DNA of 64,000 nucleotides from a virus: positions 33,470-97,469 of IMG/VR virus record IMGVR_UViG_3300006028_000001, one strand, 5' to 3'. Below the pieces are notes generated by a model. It was not told the origin of the DNA. It was given only the letters and a program-made list of their open reading frames with translations, and did no database searches. Of the stretch, positions 48,004 through 55,570 are shown in pieces; the first letter of the stretch is position 1, and each line of letters starts with the position of its first letter. Made by a program: the position numbers and the translations under genes.

Positions 48004-48455
48004 CCGACAACCTGGCCAACCTGTTCGCCAACGAACCCCCAGACAGCACCGCGCTGGTGGCGTGGCGCGACGGCGTGCCGGAGGTGTTGCAGCGCGACGA
48101 CGGCGCCGCCGACGAGGTGGGTGCTGGCGTCGGCGAACACTGGTGGTCCACGTCGAAGGTGAAGCCGATGACGCTGCAGGTGGCCCTGGACGGCGCCGAG
48201 CGGGTGGATGCGGTGGTGCCGCTGGAGCAGTCGCGCCTTGTCGTGGCCGAGCAGGTCGCCGATACCCACGTGGCGGTGCCGGTCGAGCAGTGGCGGCAGA
48301 TGTGCGAGCTGCGCGACAAGGTCAAGCTGTGGCGGGCCGACCTGAACGCATGCGGCTGGACCAGCGAAGAAGCGTCGGATAACACCCGCGCCGTGATCGC
48401 CGCCGTCGACGCCCTGGACGAGGACGACCCGCAGGCGGAGGCCGACGGTGCCTGA
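48000..48455 (+). CDS. hypothetical acidic protein
   Basis: 151 residues from ATG 48000. Acidic, with a beta-rich middle and C-terminal helices (VPVEQWRQMCELRDKVKLW). Overlaps neighbours on both sides. No family recognised. Confidence 0.6.
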   Translation: MTDNLANLFANEPPDSTALVAWRDGVPEVLQRDDGAADEVGAGVGEHWWSTSKVKPMTLQVALDGAERVDAVVPLEQSRLVVAEQVADTHVAVPVEQWRQMCELRDKVKLWRADLNACGWTSEEASDNTRAVIAAVDALDEDDPQAEADGA

Positions 48456-48717
48456 CCTGATGCGCCCACCCAACGACATCGTCGCCGAAGCCCGTGCCGC
48501 CTTCGACCGCTGCGGCGAGATCCTGGCCGCCTCCGCCCCGTCGACAGCACCCGGGTTCATGGCGCATGTGCTGGTGATTGCCGGGGAGGCGCTGGACCGG
48601 CACTGGCCGACGGCGGGCGGCTTCTGCGGCTTCTGCGACAGCCAGCGGTGGCCGTGCCCGGACCTGGCCGGCTGGCTGAAGCTGTTCGCCATCCCGCTTG
48701 AGGAGGAGCAGCCGTGA
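48448..48717 (+). CDS. small Cys-containing helical protein
   Basis: 89 residues from GTG 48448. Helical with a CGFCDSQRWPCPD motif near the C-terminus, probably a zinc site. Unknown function. Confidence 0.55.
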   Translation: MPDLMRPPNDIVAEARAAFDRCGEILAASAPSTAPGFMAHVLVIAGEALDRHWPTAGGFCGFCDSQRWPCPDLAGWLKLFAIPLEEEQP

Positions 48718-48896
48718 TCCGATGGCGCCGCAAGCCGCGCCCGGTTGTCGTGCCGGGGCCGGACATCCAGCGTGAGATCGCCGCCTTGGCCGCCGCGATC
48801 ACAACCGTGCACAGAGAGGTGTTCCGCCCAGGCCGCGACTGCGACCTGGACGACGACGGCCGCTGCGCGGCGATCCGACGAGGGAGAACCAAGTGA
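48714..48896 (+). CDS. small hypothetical protein
   Basis: 60 residues from GTG 48714. Basic N-terminus, a middle helix (IQREIAALAAAITTV) and two Cys (DCDLDDDGRCAAI). Coupled to the protease gene by GTGA overlap. Confidence 0.5.
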   Translation: MIRWRRKPRPVVVPGPDIQREIAALAAAITTVHREVFRPGRDCDLDDDGRCAAIRRGRTK

Positions 48897-49657
48897 GCCG
48901 CGTTGAGCCAACCATTGCACTCCACATCCTGATCCTCGCCGCCGTCCTGCTGCTCGTCGTCGGCATCCACGAGGCCGGCCACGCCGTCGCCATGCGTCGC
49001 TTCGGCATGCGCCCCATCGCCGCCGGCGTCGGGCTGCCGCTGCCACCAGTGCTGCGGCTGCGCCTGAGCAGCACATTCACCTTCACCCTGTCGCCCTGGC
49101 TCCTCGGCGCCTACGTCGAACCGTCCGAGCGCGACACCGAGCGGATCCCCGACCTGCCATACCGAGACGCCGCCTGGGTCTACAACGCCGGTGTGATCGT
49201 CAACTTCGTGTTCGGCTTCGCCGTCACCGCAGTCGCAGCCCGCAGCACGTTCGGCACGCTGATCTACAGCATTGCGGCGGTCGCTATTTGGGCACTGCGC
49301 CGGTTGGTGGCCGGGTACGTGCTGCCCCTGCTGGCCATCCCGGCGCTCGGCATCACCTTGTACGGAATGGTCCTGTCGTGGAGCCAGGGTCAGTCCGGTG
49401 TCGGGTTCGCCGGCCTGGTGGACCTTGTGCCCACCGACCCGCCAAGGCTGCTGTCGTTCGTCGGTGTCATCTCCATCGTCGTCGGCATCCTGAATCTTGT
49501 TCCCGTGTATCCACTGGACAACGCCCGCGTCTGCGACCTGCTGCTGGGCCGGTGGGTCGGGCCGCAGTTCCTGGCCTGGTTCCGCGGGGTGGGTGTCGCG
49601 CTCATGCTGCTGTCGCTGGTCGGCGCGGTCCTGTCGGATCTCTTGGCCGCGATCTGA
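48893..49657 (+). CDS. site-2 intramembrane protease (M50 family)
   Basis: 254 residues from GTG 48893. The catalytic zinc motif HEAGH is at residues 26-30 in the first membrane helix, and the third-ligand motif LDNAR (usually LDGGR) at about 208-212, following NLVPVYP. Five or six hydrophobic helices. The call to S2P is strong. In bacteria these enzymes cleave membrane-bound anti-sigma factors after a first cut, releasing ECF sigma factors. It ends the operon opened by the ECF-type promoter at 47113; see findings. Confidence 0.88.
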   Translation: MSRVEPTIALHILILAAVLLLVVGIHEAGHAVAMRRFGMRPIAAGVGLPLPPVLRLRLSSTFTFTLSPWLLGAYVEPSERDTERIPDLPYRDAAWVYNAGVIVNFVFGFAVTAVAARSTFGTLIYSIAAVAIWALRRLVAGYVLPLLAIPALGITLYGMVLSWSQGQSGVGFAGLVDLVPTDPPRLLSFVGVISIVVGILNLVPVYPLDNARVCDLLLGRWVGPQFLAWFRGVGVALMLLSLVGAVLSDLLAAI

Positions 49658-49680
49658 CGCCGTATCCTGAACACACACCA

Positions 49681-49708
49681 CCCGGTCCGCTCGTTCGGGC
49701 CGGGTTTT
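49681..49708 (+). terminator. Rho-independent terminator
   Basis: CCCGGTCCG (49681-49689) and CGGGCCGGG (49696-49704) pair over 9 bp (one G-U) around a 6-base loop, then TTTT. It closes the protease operon; the next gene needs read-through or its own promoter. Confidence 0.85.
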
Positions 49709-49723
49709 CTCCTGGAGCCCCCC

Positions 49724-50392
49724 GTGATCCGTCGCCCCGCCGTCCTGCTCGCCACGGTCGCCCTGCTGACCGCCTGCACCGCAACCCCGGGCGGCACCAG
49801 CTCATCGAGCGCGCCTACGTCGCCGGCACTAACCCCGTCCGGCATCGTGGTGGCCAACGGCCACGGCTGGACCCCCGCCGGCCTGGACGGCCCGATCCCG
49901 GCACCCGGAACGTGCCACCTGCGCACCGCGGCGGATGGTGAGCCGCTGCCCGACCCGCGCTGCACCCCCGGCGCGATCGACGCCGCGGTCACCGACACCA
50001 ACACGGCGAGCACGGTGTGCCGAAAGGGTGGCTACACCTCAAGCGTCCGGCCACCGGAGGCGTTGACGGAGCCGGTGAAACGCAAACTGCTCGCGGCGTA
50101 CGGCATCCCGGCGTCAGAAATCGGCAAGTACGAACTGGACCACCTCGTCGACCTGGCGGCCGGCGGAGCGTCGGACGTACGCAACCTGTGGGTGGAGAGC
50201 AATACGTTCCACGACTTCAAGCCATCCACGTTCGTGCACAACGACAAGGACGCTGTCGAGAGCTACACCTTCCACGCCATCTGCGCCGGCAAGGTCACCG
50301 TCACGCAGGTGCAGGCGGCGATCGTCGCGGACTGGACGATCGCGGTGGCCCGGCTGGGGTTGCCGCCGATCCCCGCCAACTTCCAGGGCTGA
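49724..50392 (+). CDS. HNH-like nuclease domain lipoprotein
   Basis: 222 residues from GTG 49724. N-terminal lipoprotein signal with lipobox LLTAC (Cys18). The C-terminal domain has ELDHLVDLAAGGASDVRNLW, the core of HNH-type secreted nuclease proteins (Glu/Asp/His, then Gly, then Asn). A phage-coded exported nuclease could block incoming DNA of competing phages. The same domain is common in host exoproteins, so acquired cargo is the alternative. Confidence 0.75.
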   Translation: MIRRPAVLLATVALLTACTATPGGTSSSSAPTSPALTPSGIVVANGHGWTPAGLDGPIPAPGTCHLRTAADGEPLPDPRCTPGAIDAAVTDTNTASTVCRKGGYTSSVRPPEALTEPVKRKLLAAYGIPASEIGKYELDHLVDLAAGGASDVRNLWVESNTFHDFKPSTFVHNDKDAVESYTFHAICAGKVTVTQVQAAIVADWTIAVARLGLPPIPANFQG

Positions 50393-50394
50393 GC

Positions 50395-50766
50395 GTGCTG
50401 GACGACAACACCATCCCGCTGCCCCGCCGCCGCGGCCCGTCCGGCTCGACGGTAGCGGGACTGATGGCGCTGCTGCTGTTGGCGGTTGGTGGGCTGATGC
50501 TGGGCATGGCGGTCGGCTCGTGGCCTCGTGGTGCCGCGCCCGGTCCGCGTCCGGTGCTGTCGCTGCCGCCGGATCCGCCGAGTGACGCGCCCACGGTGCC
50601 GGCTCTTGGCCCGACCGCGGTCGACCCGTCAGAGGTTGCTCCCGGTGCCGCGCTCGTCGCCGGGCCTGCCGCGCCGTCGGGCCACCCGGCGGTTGTTCCG
50701 GCGGTACCTGCCGCGCCGATCCCGGCCACGCGTCCCGGCAAGCGCAAGGCGCACCATCGGAGGTAG
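50395..50766 (+). CDS. single-span membrane protein with Pro/Ala-rich tail
   Basis: 123 residues from GTG 50395, two bases after the lipoprotein's stop; longer readings overlap that gene out of frame. One hydrophobic helix (about 18-42) and a long Pro/Ala/Val-rich, likely extended outer region. Possibly a partner of the preceding lipoprotein. Confidence 0.6.
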   Translation: MLDDNTIPLPRRRGPSGSTVAGLMALLLLAVGGLMLGMAVGSWPRGAAPGPRPVLSLPPDPPSDAPTVPALGPTAVDPSEVAPGAALVAGPAAPSGHPAVVPAVPAAPIPATRPGKRKAHHRR

Positions 50767-50817
50767 CTACCGGCGGCTACGGCGAGGCCGCGGCCAGCCT
50801 TTGCGCCAGGCCCCACG

Positions 50818-51141
50818 TCAGTCCTCCGCCGGGTTCGGAACGTCCGCCACGATGGTGATGTCCACACCCCGATACCGGTGGGCCACGGCACGCAGGTGGG
50901 TGATGCCGTAGTCGTCGCGTTCCGGCCAGCGTCGCGCGCCGAGGTGGTCGACCCAGGCGTCGAACGCGGCCCGCTGCTGTGCTGGGTCGGTGGCGGCCGC
51001 CCGGGCGATCAGATCGCCGAACGCGCCGATCTGCCAGTGCGCCGGCGGCAGGTCCAGGGTGAGCAGGTCGCCGAGGAGCTGGTGGGCGCGGATCTGCCAG
51101 CCGCGCCGCTCGGCATCGGTGACCGGGCCGAGCGGGCTCAC
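50818..51141 (-). CDS. hypothetical protein, last gene of the leftward array
   Basis: 107 residues from GTG 51141. Trp-rich, with a HWQIGAFGDLIARAAATDPAQ helix and RWPERDDYGITHLRAVAHRYRG. It ends with the Glu-Asp of the shared junction sequence. Unknown function. Confidence 0.6.
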   Translation of the reverse strand: MSPLGPVTDAERRGWQIRAHQLLGDLLTLDLPPAHWQIGAFGDLIARAAATDPAQQRAAFDAWVDHLGARRWPERDDYGITHLRAVAHRYRGVDITIVADVPNPAED

Positions 51142-51326
51142 CGGTCCGCCTCCTTGCGATGTTGTGGGCAGTAGTCCTTGCCGCCGGGCTGGCCTACGAG
51201 CCACCCGCGCGCCCTCAACTCGCGCCTCGCCTCGGCGGCGGTGTGCGCGAAGACGGGGTGCTCGGAGCAGGCGTAGGCGAACCCGCCTCCGTCGCAGGAA
51301 ACCTCGACCTCGGTGTGGACGCTCAC
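51138..51326 (-). CDS. small Cys-rich protein
   Basis: 62 residues from GTG 51326. Three Cys and several His (SCDGGGFAYACSEHPVFAH, YCPQH) suggest a small zinc domain. Preceded by a GGAGGGCTGA-type junction. Confidence 0.55.
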   Translation of the reverse strand: MSVHTEVEVSCDGGGFAYACSEHPVFAHTAAEARRELRARGWLVGQPGGKDYCPQHRKEADR

Positions 51327-51330
51327 CGCA

Positions 51331-51567
51331 TCAGCCCTCCGTCCCGTAATCAGCGAGGTTGATCCGCTCGTACAGTTGCCAGCCGTGGCCGTCCCGCTCG
51401 TCCACGTAGATCTCGATCTGCCGGATGCCTGGGTTGAGCACGCCATCCCGGTACTCGGCCGCCCACTTCTGCACGTTGCGGTAGGCGGCCGCCTTCGACT
51501 GGAAGTTCTCGCGTGCGATCTTCATCAGGAGCGGTTGGGTTGCCCAGTTCTTGCGCGGCGTCGCCAT
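51331..51567 (-). CDS. small basic helical protein
   Basis: 78 residues from ATG 51567. Helical and basic, with YRNVQKWAAEYRDG; short beta end. It starts right after the upstream gene's GGAGGGCTGA junction. No family recognised. Confidence 0.55.
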   Translation of the reverse strand: MATPRKNWATQPLLMKIARENFQSKAAAYRNVQKWAAEYRDGVLNPGIRQIEIYVDERDGHGWQLYERINLADYGTEG

Positions 51568-51568
51568 C

Positions 51569-51889
51569 TCAGCCCTCCGCCAACTTCTCAGCCGCCGCAA
51601 CCAGCGCGGCGTCAACCACCGCCCGGGTAACGGATGTGTAGGTGTCCGGCAATGCGGCGTGGATCTGGTTGACCACGTGCTGCCGGTCTTCCCGATCGCA
51701 CTGGGCGAGGAACAGCATGTGGCCCATGCCGTGGGCGCGGCGCCGCTCCAGCAGAGCCGTCACCACCTCCCGGGCAACGTCCCTACGCACCTCGGCGAGA
51801 TTGACGCCCCGGTCGGTGAGGGTGAGGTACGCCGCCCAGAACGCAGCCGACGTGTCGTCGTCCAGGTCGAGTGTCCGGTGGAACTCCAT
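51569..51889 (-). CDS. helical hypothetical protein
   Basis: 106 residues from ATG 51889. Acidic N-terminus, then amphipathic helices (AEVRRDVAREVVTALLERRR, HMLFLAQCDREDRQHV). Ends in Glu-Gly of the shared junction. Unknown. Confidence 0.55.
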   Translation of the reverse strand: MEFHRTLDLDDDTSAAFWAAYLTLTDRGVNLAEVRRDVAREVVTALLERRRAHGMGHMLFLAQCDREDRQHVVNQIHAALPDTYTSVTRAVVDAALVAAAEKLAEG

Positions 51890-51890
51890 C

Positions 51891-52115
51891 TCAGCCCTCC
51901 AGCGCCTTGTCGGTCACGTCCCAGTACCGTTCGCCGGTTCCGTCGAGCAGCACCACCAGGCCGTCGCTCTCCAAATCGGCAAGCGTCTCCGCTTCCCGCC
52001 TGGTCAGCGCTGGGCATGCGGTGCCCTGCCACCGGAAGGTGTCGCCGAACCGGTCGCGGAATACCTCCCGGCGGGCAACCATGCCGAGTACGTGCCGGCG
52101 GTCGATGTCGTTCAT
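51891..52115 (-). CDS. small hypothetical protein
   Basis: 74 residues from ATG 52115. An alpha/beta fold with a wHTH-like look (TRREAETLADLESDGLVVLLDGTGERYWDVTD split over loops). Ends in Glu-Gly. Confidence 0.55.
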   Translation of the reverse strand: MNDIDRRHVLGMVARREVFRDRFGDTFRWQGTACPALTRREAETLADLESDGLVVLLDGTGERYWDVTDKALEG

Positions 52116-52119
52116 CAGC

Positions 52120-52338
52120 TCAGCCCTCCACCGTGAATGGCGGCTGGCCATCGATCTCGACCCACACGCGTTCGTCCTTCGGTTCGCGCCCGTACCCCGC
52201 GCAGTCCTGCGGCGGGAAGCTCTTCTTGTCGCCGTGCTTGCCGACCGTGCCGGCCTTCGTCAGCGCGATCGACCGCAAGCAGGCGGGGCAGGTGCCGCGC
52301 CCGTACCGGCTGATCGTCATGTCCTCGCGGGTGGCCAC
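52120..52338 (-). CDS. small zinc-binding protein
   Basis: 72 residues from GTG 52338. CPACLRS and a later DCAGYG provide Cys ligands. Basic middle and a beta-rich end. Ends in Glu-Gly of the junction. Confidence 0.6.
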   Translation of the reverse strand: MATREDMTISRYGRGTCPACLRSIALTKAGTVGKHGDKKSFPPQDCAGYGREPKDERVWVEIDGQPPFTVEG

Positions 52339-52339
52339 G

Positions 52340-52651
52340 TCAGTCCTCCTGCGGTCTCATGGTGGCGCTTGGCGGTACCCACACGTCTGCGATGTGGTCC
52401 GGCCCGAGGTAGCGGCGGCACGGGCACTGCACCCACTCGAACCCGTTGCGGCTGCCCGACTTTGAGTAGTGCGGGCGTTGTTCGTCCGCGAAGCACTCGT
52501 CGCTGTCTCGGTCGTGCAGCGCCATAGGATGCCCGCAGCCGCACGTCGGAACCGGCGACGGGGCGGCAGTGGTTCGGCGCCGGATGCGGCCTAGGAGGGT
52601 TCCGGCGGTGAGGATGCCAGCGCCCGCGACAAGAGTGATCGGGTCGAACAC
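52340..52651 (-). CDS. small membrane-proximal Cys-rich protein
   Basis: 103 residues from GTG 52651. A short hydrophobic N-terminal helix (about 5-22) and a downstream Cys-rich part (CGCGHPMALHD, ECFAD, CPCRRY) that probably binds zinc. Ends in Glu-Asp. Confidence 0.6.
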   Translation of the reverse strand: MFDPITLVAGAGILTAGTLLGRIRRRTTAAPSPVPTCGCGHPMALHDRDSDECFADEQRPHYSKSGSRNGFEWVQCPCRRYLGPDHIADVWVPPSATMRPQED

Positions 52652-52654
52652 TTC

Positions 52655-53170
52655 TCAGTCCTCCTTCCGTCGCCAGTACGGCACACCGTCACACCGGTCC
52701 TCGACCGCAGAGCCGTAGATGTTGCACCCGACCCGCAGCACCGCCCGGCTACATTCGGTGCAGGTCCAGCGTTCCTGCCTGCCCGGGTCCCACTTCACTT
52801 TGTGGCCGAACTCGTCGTTGGCGATGCGCACCGGCTCGTTGGCCCACGCCTCGTCCCGGCATCGGTCAGCCCTCCCGCTCTCGTGCCAGCCGACCCCGAA
52901 GGCGGCCATGTTCCCAACGTAGGTTTCCGAGGGCGTCCCCCGCGGGGCGGAATCGACATCGCGCAACGCGTCCTGGATGCGGCGTAACACGCGGTTAGCG
53001 AGCACCGCTGCGGAATCCCGCGGAGGCAGATCGAGACCCTGAAAGGCTGATTCGGCTGCGCGGAGGTGCCCCTCGGCCACGGTGACAGCCTCGGCCCACC
53101 TGGCGTACAACTCCGCTGCGGCGCGCCTTCGCTCGGGATCGCTTCTCCATTCCTCTTTGGCCCAGCCCAT
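52655..53170 (-). CDS. hypothetical protein with C-terminal Cys motif
   Basis: 171 residues from ATG 53170; an earlier start at 53239 lies in the next gene. An N-terminal helical domain (about 5-75) is followed by a mixed region and a final CTECSRAVLRVGC zinc-ribbon-like part. It ends in Lys-Glu-Asp. Unknown function. Confidence 0.6.
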   Translation of the reverse strand: MGWAKEEWRSDPERRRAAAELYARWAEAVTVAEGHLRAAESAFQGLDLPPRDSAAVLANRVLRRIQDALRDVDSAPRGTPSETYVGNMAAFGVGWHESGRADRCRDEAWANEPVRIANDEFGHKVKWDPGRQERWTCTECSRAVLRVGCNIYGSAVEDRCDGVPYWRRKED

Positions 53171-53171
53171 C

Positions 53172-53372
53172 TCAGTCCTCCGTCTCGCTGATGGTGATGT
53201 TCGGGTCGGCGGAGTCGACACACGCCTGTGGTCCACCATCCGGCGGCTCCAGGTAGGCGACGTCGTTCACCAGATCGGCCACCTCGTACTCGCCTGGGTC
53301 GAGGATGAAGCTGCGTCCGGTGTGCGCCCAGTTCGCGCGCACGCGCCGGTGGACGGTTGCGGTGCGGGGCAT
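53172..53372 (-). CDS. small hypothetical protein
   Basis: 66 residues from ATG 53372. Beta-rich, SH3-sized (ILDPGEYEVADLVNDVAYLEP). Ends in Thr-Glu-Asp of the junction. Confidence 0.55.
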   Translation of the reverse strand: MPRTATVHRRVRANWAHTGRSFILDPGEYEVADLVNDVAYLEPPDGGPQACVDSADPNITISETED

Positions 53373-53374
53373 GG

Positions 53375-53554
53375 TCAGTCCTCCTCGTCCAGCGGGTCAC
53401 GCCACCGGCGCCCCTCCGCCGTTTCGTGGTCCTTGTCGTCGCCGAACGCGTGCTCCTGACGCTTGATGCAGCGTTCCACTGGTGCAGAACCCAGGGGGAG
53501 TAGGGCTGCGTCACAGGTCCCGGCGGTGTCGATGGTCGTTTCGGTCTCGTTCAT
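53375..53554 (-). CDS. small acidic protein
   Basis: 59 residues from ATG 53554, with GGAAGGA upstream. Very acidic, two Cys (GTCDAALLP, ERCIKR). Ends in Glu-Glu-Asp of the junction. May be a short regulatory protein. Confidence 0.55.
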   Translation of the reverse strand: MNETETTIDTAGTCDAALLPLGSAPVERCIKRQEHAFGDDKDHETAEGRRWRDPLDEED

Positions 53555-53621
53555 GGTCGTTCCTTCCGTTGCTGGGTGTTGCGGGTACCGGGCCGCCCCC
53601 TCGACGGTCCGGCGGGACTGG

Positions 53622-53855
53622 TCAGGTCTTCGGGCATTCGTGGTCGGCGTACCGGTCGGACTCGAATGGCACCTGCCAGAACTTGGCGTCGGCCTCGTCT
53701 TCGATGCCGAACAGTGCGGTTGGCTGGTCATCGAGGTCGCCCTTGAGGATCGCCGTCCCGTCCGTCACGGGCTCGGCGTCCATCACCACCATGACGTTGT
53801 CGATGTAGCGGGCCAGGATGGTGCGCTGGCCGCACGTCTTGCAGTCCCGGAACAT
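53622..53855 (-). CDS. small zinc-finger protein
   Basis: 77 residues from ATG 53855. CKTCGQR near the start and a final HECPKT give a possible zinc site. The middle is beta-rich. Unknown function. Confidence 0.6.
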   Translation of the reverse strand: MFRDCKTCGQRTILARYIDNVMVVMDAEPVTDGTAILKGDLDDQPTALFGIEDEADAKFWQVPFESDRYADHECPKT

Positions 53856-53857
53856 GG

Positions 53858-54067
53858 TCAGTCTCCGATCAGCAGGTTGAAGTGTTCGTGGTCGCCGACG
53901 GTGCAGCACCAGCCGGCGGTGTCGTAGGCGCGGCGGGCGTGGTCGGCCTCGTCGTAGCCCACCCAGCGGCCCGGGTATGGGCCGAAGTGGTCGATGGTGT
54001 GCGGGCCGGTAACTGTCTCGATGGTGTCGCCTTCGTGCAGCTCGACGCCGAGGATGGTGCGGGTCAT
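53858..54067 (-). CDS. small hypothetical protein
   Basis: 69 residues from ATG 54067. An SH3-like beta start (LGVELHEGDTIETVTG) and a YDEADHARRAYDTAGWCC segment. Overlaps the next gene by four bases. Confidence 0.55.
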   Translation of the reverse strand: MTRTILGVELHEGDTIETVTGPHTIDHFGPYPGRWVGYDEADHARRAYDTAGWCCTVGDHEHFNLLIGD

Positions 54068-54294
54068 GGCGTCACGGCTCCCTCCGCCAGCACGAGTCGC
54101 TGGCCGGCGCCAAGGCCGAGCCTGCCGGTGCTGAATCGGGGGAAGCACTTCTCGCACATGTACGCCCAAGGCCGGTTCGGCAGGGTGGTTTCGGCGTCGT
54201 ACGCGGCCGGCACCCGCACATCAAACATGCGCAGGTGGATGTCGCAGTCGGGCAACTCGTCCACGACGGCAACGGTCACGTCTTCGGTGGTCAT
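54064..54294 (-). CDS. small phage protein with CxxC
   Basis: 76 residues from ATG 54294. Its PDCDIHLRMFDVRVPAAYDAE and YMCEKCFP pattern is one I recall from several actinophage genomes; the two Cys pairs may bind zinc. Function unknown. Confidence 0.6.
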   Translation of the reverse strand: MTTEDVTVAVVDELPDCDIHLRMFDVRVPAAYDAETTLPNRPWAYMCEKCFPRFSTGRLGLGAGQRLVLAEGAVTP

Positions 54295-54298
54295 CGCC

Positions 54299-54631
54299 CT
54301 ACTCCTCCTTGCCGCACTGGCGGACGATCCGGGCCGCCTGGGCGAAGATGTTGGCCCAGGCAACACCGGCTGGCTCGACCTCGGCGTAGGCATCGGCGGC
54401 CACCTGCTCGGCCTTCGCCTCGATGGCCTGCGCGATCTGCTCGGCCACCTGGGCGCGGATCAGCGGCTCCACAACGGCGAGGACGGTTCTCGTGTCCTCA
54501 AGCCAAAGCCGCCTCGCCTCGTCGTCCAGTTGGTCCCACGGGGCAGGAGGCCCGCTCAGCGAGATCCGGGCCTGCATTGCGCGAGCAGCCTGCTCCACAA
54601 ACTGCTCGCTGGCGGTGAGCTGGTCGCTCAT
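54299..54631 (-). CDS. helical hypothetical protein
   Basis: 110 residues from ATG 54631. Nearly all helix, Ala/Glu/Gln-rich, with two coiled-coil-like parts (VEQAARAMQARISL, VVEPLIRAQVAEQIAQAIEAK split by a turn). Unknown function. Confidence 0.6.
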   Translation of the reverse strand: MSDQLTASEQFVEQAARAMQARISLSGPPAPWDQLDDEARRLWLEDTRTVLAVVEPLIRAQVAEQIAQAIEAKAEQVAADAYAEVEPAGVAWANIFAQAARIVRQCGKEE

Positions 54632-54825
54632 CGGTCCGCTCCGTCCTCGCCGTCGAGCACCTCGCGTAGCGCCGCCACAATGTTCCGACCGTCCTGAACG
54701 GTCAGGTCGAACAGGTGCCGGGTACGTCCCTCCGGCCCGACCTTCAGGTACAGGTTGCCGTCGGACAGGCTCGTGTAGACGGTGCCGCGGCGGGACTGGC
54801 GGGGCTCAGTGGTGGGGTTGTTCAT
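54628..54825 (-). CDS. small hypothetical protein
   Basis: 65 residues from ATG 54825. Disordered basic N-terminus, then strands (TVYTSLSDGNLYLKVG) and a helix (QDGRNIVAALREVLD). Overlaps both neighbours. Confidence 0.55.
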   Translation of the reverse strand: MNNPTTEPRQSRRGTVYTSLSDGNLYLKVGPEGRTRHLFDLTVQDGRNIVAALREVLDGEDGADR

Positions 54826-55046
54826 CGGTCCTCGATTCGTTGGTAGCCGTTGGCCAGATACTGCGCGACCGTTTTGGCCAGCGCCGCATCCCGCTCGGCG
54901 GTGCTGGCCAACTCGACGTAGTCACAGTCGTCGAATTGGCCGTTGCTGGTCACCTCACAGAGGATGCCAAGATCGCCGTCAGGCATCAGCAACACAACGG
55001 CGGCGACGCCGGGCAGGGACTTCGTGAGGCGGGTCGGGCGGCTCAT
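54822..55046 (-). CDS. small hypothetical protein
   Basis: 74 residues from ATG 55046. A beta-hairpin core (GVAAVVLLMPDGDLGILCEV) followed by a helix (AERDAALAKTVAQYLA). No family recognised. Confidence 0.55.
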   Translation of the reverse strand: MSRPTRLTKSLPGVAAVVLLMPDGDLGILCEVTSNGQFDDCDYVELASTAERDAALAKTVAQYLANGYQRIEDR

Positions 55047-55267
55047 TGCGGGGACCCCCACTCCCTGCCGTTGACGTACGTGGCGACCAGCCCGGCCCGG
55101 TTAGTGACCGTGGCGTGGCCGTATTGGCGGGACTGGGACCGCGCCTCGGAGCGGGCGTCGCGCTCGTTCTGCGCGGCGTACTCCTGGAGCATGTGGGACA
55201 CGAATCCATCGGCGCCCGTATGTGGGACGGGCCACGACACGTTCCAGTACTCGGTAACGTCGCTCAC
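55043..55267 (-). CDS. small hypothetical protein
   Basis: 74 residues from GTG 55267. Trp/Tyr-rich N-terminus and a charged helix (QEYAAQNERDARSEARSQS). Preceded by a GGAGGGCTGA junction. Confidence 0.55.
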   Translation of the reverse strand: MSDVTEYWNVSWPVPHTGADGFVSHMLQEYAAQNERDARSEARSQSRQYGHATVTNRAGLVATYVNGREWGSPQ

Positions 55268-55270
55268 CGT

Positions 55271-55570
55271 TCAGCCCTCCTCGTCGATCGTGGTGACCTC
55301 AGCCTTGGGGTCGAAATACAGCCGGTACCGCCGCTGCGGCGTGTTCGCCAACCAACTTGCGTCGGTCGCCCCGACCGCCTTCGCCAGCACCTGCATGTCC
55401 CAGATGTCGGCGTTGCGGTCGCAGGTCACGTCGACCTCCACGGCGATCAGACGGCCGTTCTCGTAGTCGTCGAACGTCTCAAGGACCGTCAGCGCGCCGA
55501 TCTTCTCGTCGTGGGTGGGGATGCGGGTGCCGACGGGAAGGTCGGTCACGTCGCGGATCAGTTCGGTCAC
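55271..55570 (-). CDS. hypothetical acidic protein
   Basis: 99 residues from GTG 55570. Alternating strands and loops with many acidic residues (TVLETFDDYENGRLIAVEVD). Ends in Glu-Glu-Gly of the shared junction. Unknown. Confidence 0.6.
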   Translation of the reverse strand: MTELIRDVTDLPVGTRIPTHDEKIGALTVLETFDDYENGRLIAVEVDVTCDRNADIWDMQVLAKAVGATDASWLANTPQRRYRLYFDPKAEVTTIDEEG

